Assembly: GCA_027023165.1 (NCBI GenBank)
Contig: JALVWX010000171.1
Span: 1-8,067 of the forward strand
Direction: 5' to 3'
Source of the DNA: Thermococcus sp.
GTDB lineage: Archaea > Methanobacteriota_B > Thermococci > Thermococcales > Thermococcaceae
Length of the DNA: 8,067 bases
A program made the translations under genes and the position numbers. The notes beneath the pieces are model-generated. The model ran no database searches. It was given only the letters and a program-made list of their open reading frames with translations, and was not told where the DNA came from. Shown piece after piece: positions 1-5,064 of the stretch (position 1 is the first letter of the stretch; each line of letters starts with the position of its first letter).

Positions 1-758
1 GTTATCCCCGGGTCGATTCCGACTATTATGCTCCTCCTCTCCCTGACCGCTTCCTCGCCCCTGAGCGGTGCAAAGCCAAGCTCCGCCCTCTCGACCGGCT
101 GGATCCTTACCTCCACGTCGCCGCCGCGCATGGGCCTTATCAGCCCTGCCAGCTCCTCCCGGGAAGCGTAAACGCGGAACTCGCCCCTGGCCAGGCCGTA
201 GTCCCTCTCCTCCGTCTCGAGGTCGAATGGTATATCAGCCCTCCTCAGCCTGTCCTCTATCTCCCTCACCTTGTCGCGGACGAGGTTGTGGACGCGCTTT
301 CTATAGCGGTCCTGGCTCCATCCACCCTTTCCGTGGCTCCTTCCGCGCGTGACCTTGACGATGACCTCGTCCTCGAAAGCCAAAACCTCGTAGCCAACCC
401 CCCTGCTTGCGAGAAGCGCTGAAAGCTTCGCCTCCTCGTAGGGGTCAAAGCGGTCGCCCGTTCTTATCCCGTGCTCCTTTGCCAGACTCTGAAGGCTCCT
501 CTGCTCGCCGGGCCTCCCGGTGACCTGGACGAGCTTGGTCTCGGGCGGGAGGGAGCGGAGGAACTTTCTGAGGTCTCCACCAAGCTCTGTAACGCTGTCG
601 ATTGCAACGATATCCGGCCTCTTCGCCTGGATGAAGCGGATCAGCCTGTAGAGTGTGAACTCACCCCTTCGCTCCAGCCGGCCGTTGAACCAGCTCACGA
701 CGGCGAACCTCTTCGGGTTCTCGCCGATTACATCAACCCCCAATATCAGAATAGGCAT
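1..758 (-). CDS. COG2433/DUF460 RNase H-fold protein, C-terminal part beyond window
   Basis: The frame from the ATG at 758 stays open to the window edge, giving 252 complete codons and no stop. The N-terminal segment has an RNase H/RuvC-like layout: GVDVIGENP (D9), a second strand DIVAIDSV (D54), and a helix DPYEEAKLSALLA (D105, E108, E109). A second RNase H-like start, IVGIDPG (about 245-251), begins at the edge. This two-part layout is that of the archaeal DUF460/COG2433 proteins, predicted nucleases of the RuvC/YqgF type with unproven function; full-length members are much longer, so most of the gene lies outside. Between the two segments sits a basic stretch with GGWSQDRY (145-152) followed by a charged helix, resembling the release-factor loop of eRF1/Vms1 proteins (see findings). 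No Shine-Dalgarno sequence precedes the ATG, and the TATA box about 31 nt upstream implies an almost leaderless mRNA. Family assignment is firm; biochemical role is inference. Confidence 0.85.
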   Translation of the reverse strand, partial: MPILILGVDVIGENPKRFAVVSWFNGRLERRGEFTLYRLIRFIQAKRPDIVAIDSVTELGGDLRKFLRSLPPETKLVQVTGRPGEQRSLQSLAKEHGIRTGDRFDPYEEAKLSALLASRGVGYEVLAFEDEVIVKVTRGRSHGKGGWSQDRYRKRVHNLVRDKVREIEDRLRRADIPFDLETEERDYGLARGEFRVYASREELAGLIRPMRGGDVEVRIQPVERAELGFAPLRGEEAVRERRSIIVGIDPGI

Positions 759-785
759 CGACCCGGAATAAGCTCTCGCCGGGCC

Positions 786-793
786 TTTAAAAA
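786..793 (-). promoter_or_regulatory. TATA box of the DUF460 gene
   Basis: On the minus strand this reads TTTTTAAA, a good archaeal TATA box centred about 31 nt upstream of the ATG at 758. With usual archaeal spacing (about 26 nt from TATA centre to the transcription start), the mRNA would begin some 5 nt before the ATG. That fits the lack of a Shine-Dalgarno sequence there. Confidence 0.5.
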
Positions 794-810
794 CCTCACT
801 GCCAAAACCG

Positions 811-818
811 TTATGTAC
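811..818 (+). promoter_or_regulatory. Candidate TATA box of the 108-residue gene
   Basis: TTATGTAC is centred about 36 nt before the ATG at 850, the same spacing seen for several other genes in this window. It would start transcription close to the GGTGAT ribosome binding site at 841-846. The box is not a strong consensus match. The palindromic TTTAAA at 786-791 is the alternative and would give a leader of about 35 nt. Confidence 0.35.
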
Positions 819-849
819 CTCCAGCGCGTAGATTCAGCCCGGTGATGGT

Positions 850-1176
850 ATGAAAATGAGGCTCGTTTTTGATAAGGAGTACGATATAGTGACAGGAAAG
901 TACAGGGTTAGGGTCAGGGAGCTTGACCTCGACGACGAGCTGAAGGCCGTTGTAGAGGGCTTCGAACCGACGGTTAAGATACGGGGGGAGGAAATCGGGC
1001 TGAGCGAGCTTCTGGAGAGGTCCTTCGAGTCCCCAACCCGGGAGGATGCCGAGAAAACGATGGGGGAAATCAGGGGGGCGCTGATAGAGGCCCTGAGCGC
1101 GCTCATAGCCCGCTTTAAGGAGGCCCAGAACTTCAACGGCTCGGTCGTCTACGAGATAGACTTCAACGAGCTGTGA
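850..1176 (+). CDS. Uncharacterised 108-residue protein
   Basis: I do not recognise the family. The start is supported by GGTGAT at 841-846, three bases before the ATG; the ATG at 845 is in another frame. The protein is highly charged and has no membrane segment, signal peptide or cysteine. The sequence suggests an N-terminal beta hairpin (MKMRLVFDKEYDIVTGKYRV, 1-20), an acidic LDLDDEL segment, a helical middle (about 50-97, with EDAEKTMGEIRGALIEALSA at 65-84) and a closing strand SVVYEIDF (98-105), so a small cytoplasmic alpha/beta protein. It is divergent from the DUF460 gene with 91 bp between starts, and its TGA lies 5 bp from the convergent pcp stop. It has typical codon use and looks like a genuine lineage-specific gene. 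Function is unknown. Confidence 0.75.
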   Translation: MKMRLVFDKEYDIVTGKYRVRVRELDLDDELKAVVEGFEPTVKIRGEEIGLSELLERSFESPTREDAEKTMGEIRGALIEALSALIARFKEAQNFNGSVVYEIDFNEL

Positions 1177-1181
1177 TTCAA

Positions 1182-1787
1182 TCACCTCCCTTCAATCGAG
1201 ACCTCCACAGCTTTTCTGATGGCCTCGTTTATCGTTTCCTGCGCCATCGACGGTCGCGGCCTGTCGAGGGCCTGCGCGTGGCTGAAGGGCACGTGTATGA
1301 AGCCGACCTTAGTTTTCATTCCGGCCACGGCTATCGTGTGGAGGGCCGTGAACATGGCCGTATTGCAGACGTAGGTTCCGGCGGTGTTAGAAATGCCAGC
1401 GGGTATACCATCCTTCCGGAGGGCCTCTACGATGGCCTTTATTGGGAGCGTTGCGAAGTAGGCCGCTGGTGCACCCTCAAAGACGGGCTCGTCCTCAGGG
1501 GTGAAACCTTCATTGTCGGCCATCGTTGAGTCCATGACGTTTATTGCAACGCGCTCCACCGTTATGTTCGGCCTTCCGCCGGCCTGGCCCGTCAAAATCA
1601 TCACGTCGGGCATTTCCTTCTCGAGGAGCTTTGGGAGAATTTGCCTGACGCCTCTGAACGTCACAGGAAGCCGTTTCCTGACTATCTCAGCCCCTCCAAT
1701 CCCATCCGGGAGTTCTTTGACCGCTTCCCAAGAGGGGTTTATGCTCTCACCGCCGAAGGGTTCGAAGCCCGTCACGAGAACCTTCAT
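1182..1787 (-). CDS. pcp: Pyrrolidone-carboxylate peptidase (pyroglutamyl peptidase I)
   Basis: A cytosolic cysteine peptidase of family C15 that removes N-terminal pyroglutamate from peptides. The 201-residue protein opens with MKVLVTGFEPFGG, the family's N-terminal signature. The catalytic triad is visible: Glu78 in the GQAGGRPNITVERVAIN segment (67-83), Cys141 in GISNTAGTYVCN (131-142), and His165 in GFIHVPF. Length is close to known archaeal and bacterial enzymes (about 200-220). Cys141 is the only cysteine, so the extra cysteine that forms an intersubunit disulfide in some Thermococcus enzymes is absent. The ATG at 1787 follows GGTGGT (1791-1796). The gene is divergent from the flavoprotein gene with 60 bp between starts. 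In a peptide-fermenting archaeon it would help recycle blocked peptides. Assignment is very secure. Confidence 0.96.
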   Translation of the reverse strand: MKVLVTGFEPFGGESINPSWEAVKELPDGIGGAEIVRKRLPVTFRGVRQILPKLLEKEMPDVMILTGQAGGRPNITVERVAINVMDSTMADNEGFTPEDEPVFEGAPAAYFATLPIKAIVEALRKDGIPAGISNTAGTYVCNTAMFTALHTIAVAGMKTKVGFIHVPFSHAQALDRPRPSMAQETINEAIRKAVEVSIEGR

Positions 1788-1808
1788 GGAACCACCGGAA
1801 AGGTTAGG

Positions 1809-1816
1809 TTTTTAGG
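1809..1816 (+). promoter_or_regulatory. Candidate TATA box of the flavoprotein-ASCH operon
   Basis: TTTTTAGG is centred about 36 nt before the ATG at 1848, which would leave a roughly 10-nt leader containing the GGTGAGG site at 1841-1847. The neighbouring TTTAAAAA at 1818-1825 is a better TATA match but sits so close that the transcript would begin at or inside the ribosome binding site. Confidence 0.35.
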
Positions 1817-1817
1817 C

Positions 1818-1825
1818 TTTAAAAA
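1818..1825 (-). promoter_or_regulatory. TATA box of pcp
   Basis: On the minus strand this reads TTTTTAAA and is centred about 34 nt upstream of the pcp ATG at 1787, leaving a leader of about 8 nt that is essentially the GGTGGT ribosome binding site. The same ten bases, CTTTAAAAAC on the plus strand, occur in the divergent region at 785-794. Confidence 0.5.
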
Positions 1826-1847
1826 CTACCCAGGGCGAGGGGTGAGG

Positions 1848-2960
1848 ATGAGGTACGACGTTCTTATAATCGGCGGCGGCCCGGCCGGCAACTACCTGGC
1901 GAGCATTTTGGCGCGGGACTTCAGCGTCGCGGTCGTCGAGAAGAAAGGCTCCTTCGGGGGAAAGGCCTGCACAGGCATAATCGGGGCGAGGAGCTATGAG
2001 AGGCTCGGCTTTCCAGAGGAAGCGATACTGAACGAACTCAGGGGGGCGGTCTTCTACTCGAGGATACAGAGCTTTGAAATCGAGAGGAAGAACCCGCAGG
2101 CCTATCTCGTGAACAGAAAAACCCTCGAAAGGGCCTTGGCGGGGAGAGCCATCAAACGGGGCGCGGAATACTACATGGCCACCTCTTTCCTGGGCTTCAG
2201 GAACGGAAAAGCGGTACTCCAGCACCTCGGTGAGAGGCTTGAGGTGGAGGCAGACTTTTACGTTGGAGCAGACGGGGTTTCGAGCACCGTCGCGAAGGCG
2301 ATGGGGGCCAAAACCAGCGCGGAATTCCTGAGCGGCTACGAGGTTGAGGTCGTTGGCGAGTTTAAGAGGGACTTCGTCGAGGTGTGGGTTAACAAGGAGA
2401 TGAACGAGGACTTCTTCATGTGGGTTGCCCCCGTGAACGAGGGGCTGGCGAGGGTAGGAACCCTGGGGAGCATTGAGACCCTTAACAGGTTCCTACGGTT
2501 GAGGCGCCTCAAACCCACCTCAGTCGTCGAGTTTAAAGCAGGTTCGGTTGGCTTTGGCTGGAGGAAGCCCTGGGCGAGGGGCAACGTGGCCCTGCTCGGG
2601 GATGCCGCGCTTCAGATAAAGCCCACCACCGCCGGAGGGATAGTCTTCGGGGGAATATGCGCCCACGCCCTCAGGGAGGCGCTCCTTTCGGGAAGGCTCG
2701 GGGACTACGAGAAGGCCTGTGGGGAGATAAGGAGGCAGATAAGCTTCGGACTCCGATTCAGGAAGATATTCCGGGGAATGAGCCAGGACGATGTTGAGCG
2801 GGTGTTCGAGGTGTTGAGCAGCAGGGAGGCCAGGGATGTAATAGAGGAGCAGGCCGACTTCGACGACCACGTGAAGACGGCCAAAGCCCTTCTGAAGAGA
2901 CCGAGACTGCTCGCAAAGCTCATAAGGATAAGCCCGAGCATAGTGCGCTACCTCGTCTGA
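1848..2960 (+). CDS. Geranylgeranyl-reductase-family FAD-dependent oxidoreductase
   Basis: A 370-residue flavoprotein of the family that saturates isoprenoid chains; in archaea these reductases hydrogenate the geranylgeranyl chains of ether lipids. Visible motifs are the FAD-binding VLIIGGGPAG (5-14) with the ribose-binding acid E31, GADGVSS (140-146), and GDAALQIKPTTAGGI (251-265), the conserved FAD-contact segment of this family. GKACTGII (38-45) holds Cys41 where archaeal reductases carry a conserved cysteine. FMWVAP (190-195) stands where the YxWxFP substrate motif is expected, so the aromatic residue before the proline is Ala. The frame is open further upstream to 1641, but the true start is the ATG at 1848: GGTGAGG lies at 1841-1847, the GxGxxG fold begins at once, and the upstream part is antisense to pcp. 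An ASCH gene follows after 16 bp. Family is secure; lipid substrate is inferred. Confidence 0.85.
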   Translation: MRYDVLIIGGGPAGNYLASILARDFSVAVVEKKGSFGGKACTGIIGARSYERLGFPEEAILNELRGAVFYSRIQSFEIERKNPQAYLVNRKTLERALAGRAIKRGAEYYMATSFLGFRNGKAVLQHLGERLEVEADFYVGADGVSSTVAKAMGAKTSAEFLSGYEVEVVGEFKRDFVEVWVNKEMNEDFFMWVAPVNEGLARVGTLGSIETLNRFLRLRRLKPTSVVEFKAGSVGFGWRKPWARGNVALLGDAALQIKPTTAGGIVFGGICAHALREALLSGRLGDYEKACGEIRRQISFGLRFRKIFRGMSQDDVERVFEVLSSREARDVIEEQADFDDHVKTAKALLKRPRLLAKLIRISPSIVRYLV

Positions 2961-2976
2961 GTCCAGGGGTGATGGC

Positions 2977-3327
2977 ATGGCGACGTGGAGAATGGGTCTG
3001 CAGGAGGAGTACCTCAGGGCAATAGCCGAGGGAAGGAAAAAAATTGAGGGCCGTTTATACGACGAGAAGAGGCAGGGGATAAGGCCCGGAGACACGATAA
3101 TCTTCGAGAACAGGCTGATGGTCGTTGTGAAGGACGTCAGGGTTTACTCATCCTTCAGGGAGATGCTCGAGAAGGAGGGCCTGGAGAACGTCCTTCCCGG
3201 TGTGAAAAGCGTTGAGGAAGGCGTTAGAGTATACAGGCGGTTTTACAGCGAAGAGAAGGAGAGGAAGTACGGCGTTGCGGCGATAGAGGTCGAGCCTGTT
3301 GGGTGGGTTGGAGAACCGTTCACCTGA
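2977..3327 (+). CDS. ASCH-domain protein
   Basis: A 116-residue protein consisting almost wholly of one ASCH domain, a PUA-like beta-barrel fold linked to RNA binding and to nucleoside metabolism. The signature GxKxxExR is present as GRKKIEGR (19-26), followed by RPGDTIIFENR (36-46), the usual second strand, and a C-terminal YGVAAIEVEPVG. Some small ASCH proteins (YqfB type) hydrolyse N4-acetylcytidine using a Thr at the position that is Glu24 here, so I would not predict that activity. The ATG at 2977 follows GGGGTGAT (2966-2973), and the stop of the upstream flavoprotein gene is only 16 bp away, so the two are probably co-transcribed. The functional link between them is unclear. No strong terminator is visible after the stop, only a weak T4 at 3367-3370. 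Confidence 0.8.
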   Translation: MATWRMGLQEEYLRAIAEGRKKIEGRLYDEKRQGIRPGDTIIFENRLMVVVKDVRVYSSFREMLEKEGLENVLPGVKSVEEGVRVYRRFYSEEKERKYGVAAIEVEPVGWVGEPFT

Positions 3328-3460
3328 TCAGCTCGGCGGTGAGAACAAAATCTCTCATCATCTCATCTTTTCTGGGGAGGTCAACCAGAAGTTCAAAGCG
3401 CGTTATGGAAGTCACGTAAAAGGCAGAGAAGACCCCCGAAGGAAAAGTAAAAAAAGAGGT
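3323..3460 (-). pseudogene. Possible VapC/PIN-like gene remnant
   Basis: Between the carboxypeptidase stop and an in-frame TGA at 3320-3322 the minus strand is open for 46 codons in a stretch where no gene is otherwise expected. Its middle reads FYVTSITRFELLVDLPRKDE, which resembles the 'TS-x-TRFELLVG' segment of VapC-type PIN ribonucleases. There is no credible start, the metal-binding acidic residues of a full PIN domain are absent, and the first part overlaps the oligo-T terminator, so it cannot be a working gene. It could be a chance open frame; a database search of the 46-residue translation would decide. Confidence 0.3.
3443..3455 (-). terminator. Oligo-T terminator of the carboxypeptidase gene
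   Basis: On the minus strand, beginning 6 nt after the TGA, the sequence reads TTTTTTTACTTTT. Archaeal RNA polymerase terminates on such U-rich tracts without needing a hairpin, and no strong stem precedes it. Confidence 0.6.
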
Positions 3461-4960
3461 TCAGAGATACCTCTCCTTCACCCAGCGGATGAAGTATTCT
3501 GGGTTCAGCTCCTCGCCGATGGCCTTCTTTAGGAGCTCCTTTGGCGGATAGATGCTTCCCCAGCGGTGTATCTTCTCCCTGAGCCAGGCCTTAATCGGTT
3601 CGAACTCGGCCTTGGCAACCTTCTCCTCGAAGTCAGGGATGTCCTTCTTCATGTGGTAGTAGAGCTGGCTCGCTAGGAGGGTTCCGATGCTGTAGGTCGG
3701 GAAGTAGCCTATCGTTCCGTGCGCCCAGTGGATGTCCTGGAGGATTCCTTCCGCGTAGGTCTTCGGCCTTATTCCCAGGAGACGCTCCATCTCCTCGTTC
3801 CAGAGTTCGGGTAAGTCCTTAGCCTTAACGCCCTCGTTGAGCATCATCCTCTCGAGCTTGAAGCGGAGCAGTATGTGGAAGTTGTAGGTGACGACATCTG
3901 CTTCGGTCCTTATGAAGTCCGGCCTAACTATATTGAAGTAGAGGTAGACGTCCTCGGGGGTGTAGTTGGACATGAAGGGCAGGTTCTCCCTGAGGACGGG
4001 ATAGATAAGGCCGGCGAACTCCCTACTCCTTCCGATGATATTCTCCCAGAACCGGCTCTGGCTCTCGTGGATTCCAAGGCTTACTCCACCGGCTATCGGC
4101 GTGAACATAAAGCGCTCGTCCTGCTGGAGCTCGTAGAGGGCATGCCCAAACTCGTGGACCGTACTTAGAATCGTCCTCCTGAAGTCGTAGCCTTCATAGC
4201 GGGTCGTTATCCTGACGTCGCGAATGCCGAACTCGGTCGTGAAAGGATGAGCAGAGACGTCGAGCCTTGAGCGGACCCCGAGAGGAAAGCCGAACTTCTC
4301 GAGGATCCAGCGGTTCACGCGTTCCATCTGCTCCCTCTCATAGCGCTCCTTCTCAAGCGGGTGCTCCCTCGGAACTTTGCCCTCCTCCATTATCTTCTCA
4401 AGGAGGGGTTTCAGTTCCTTCTCGAGCCTGTCAAACATCCTCGTTACGTCCTTTGTTGTGGTTCCTTCTTCGAACATGTCGAGGAGTGCATCGTAAGGCT
4501 CGTCCTCGTAGCCGAGGTAGTCAGCGGCGCGCTTGGCGAGGTCGATGATTCTGTTCAGCCACGGCTCAAACTTTGAGTAGTCGTCGCTCTTCTTTGCTTC
4601 CTCCCATGCCTTGGTTGCCTGGCTCGTTACCTCGCTGACCTCCCTCAGGAACTCGGGCGGGAAGGCCCTGCTTATCCTTATCGAGCGGTCGAGGACTCTG
4701 ACAACACCGCGCTCGTACTCATTGAGATCCTCGATGCCCTTGGCCTTCTCAACAAGCTCTACGAACTCCGGCTTGAGGAGGAATTCCTGACCGAGAACCG
4801 AAAGCTCGCCCTGAGCTACCGAGCGCTCGAGGATGCCCTCCTTCGGCATGTTGACCTCCATGTCCCAGCCGAGAACGCTCTGGGCGTGACCGATGGCCCA
4901 TATCCTCCTGTACTTTTCAAGAATCTGCTTTACGGTCTCGTTCTGGAAAACCTGCTCCAT
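3461..4960 (-). CDS. Carboxypeptidase Taq (M32 family metallocarboxypeptidase)
   Basis: A cytosolic metal-dependent carboxypeptidase that trims residues from peptide C-termini. With the ATG at 4960 the protein has 499 residues, the length I recall for the P. furiosus enzyme. All M32 motifs are present in order: HPF (238-240), DVRIT (248-252), the zinc site HEFGH (269-273), HESQ with third ligand Glu299 (298-301), IRTEAD (350-355) and GILQDIHW (405-412). An in-frame GTG at 4972 would add four residues, but it lies inside the ribosome binding site GGTGGTGAT, so ATG 4960 is the better start. The mostly helical protein has no signal peptide. It has its own promoter and an oligo-T terminator and forms a single-gene unit downstream of the CGP-CTERM gene (104 bp gap). 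Together with Pcp it points to peptide catabolism. Assignment is very secure. Confidence 0.96.
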   Translation of the reverse strand: MEQVFQNETVKQILEKYRRIWAIGHAQSVLGWDMEVNMPKEGILERSVAQGELSVLGQEFLLKPEFVELVEKAKGIEDLNEYERGVVRVLDRSIRISRAFPPEFLREVSEVTSQATKAWEEAKKSDDYSKFEPWLNRIIDLAKRAADYLGYEDEPYDALLDMFEEGTTTKDVTRMFDRLEKELKPLLEKIMEEGKVPREHPLEKERYEREQMERVNRWILEKFGFPLGVRSRLDVSAHPFTTEFGIRDVRITTRYEGYDFRRTILSTVHEFGHALYELQQDERFMFTPIAGGVSLGIHESQSRFWENIIGRSREFAGLIYPVLRENLPFMSNYTPEDVYLYFNIVRPDFIRTEADVVTYNFHILLRFKLERMMLNEGVKAKDLPELWNEEMERLLGIRPKTYAEGILQDIHWAHGTIGYFPTYSIGTLLASQLYYHMKKDIPDFEEKVAKAEFEPIKAWLREKIHRWGSIYPPKELLKKAIGEELNPEYFIRWVKERYL

Positions 4961-4991
4961 GCTAATCACCACCTGAATTCTGGGAGCCTAA

Positions 4992-4999
4992 CTTTTAAA
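4992..4999 (-). promoter_or_regulatory. TATA box of the carboxypeptidase gene
   Basis: On the minus strand this reads TTTAAAAG, preceded by the purine-rich GAAAAGG that could serve as the TFB recognition element. It is centred about 36 nt upstream of the ATG at 4960, which gives a leader of about 10 nt carrying GGTGGTGAT. Confidence 0.55.
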
Positions 5000-5064
5000 C
5001 CTTTTCGATGGACATCTGAAAGAGGGTTCGGAAACTTTTTACTACGTTCTTAACTGGAAAGATT

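Noticed and set aside
68..845. Plus-strand open frames over the left edge
   Set aside because: These are shadows of the DUF460 gene on the minus strand, which has clear family motifs; the plus-strand translations are low-complexity Pro/Arg/Ser-rich sequence.
1173..1815. Two plus-strand open frames opposite pcp
   Set aside because: Pcp carries all catalytic signatures on the minus strand; the plus-strand frames have no ribosome binding sites or recognisable motifs.
1641..1847. Open frame extending the flavoprotein by 69 residues at its N-terminus
   Set aside because: It runs antisense through pcp, is rich in unlikely residues, and the FAD motif begins directly after the ATG at 1848, which has its own ribosome binding site.
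2977..3327. N4-acetylcytidine amidohydrolase (YqfB type) for the ASCH protein
   Set aside because: As I recall that family, a Thr is needed where this protein has Glu24 in the ordinary GxKxxExR signature.
3355..3361. ATGATGA on the minus strand as a possible C box of a C/D guide RNA
   Set aside because: The nearest CTGA downstream is about 23 nt away, too far for a normal C-D' guide, and no matching D box pair follows.
3299..3532. 77-codon plus-strand open frame across the ASCH/carboxypeptidase junction
   Set aside because: No ribosome binding site and no recognisable sequence. It overlaps both real genes and the oligo-T terminator.
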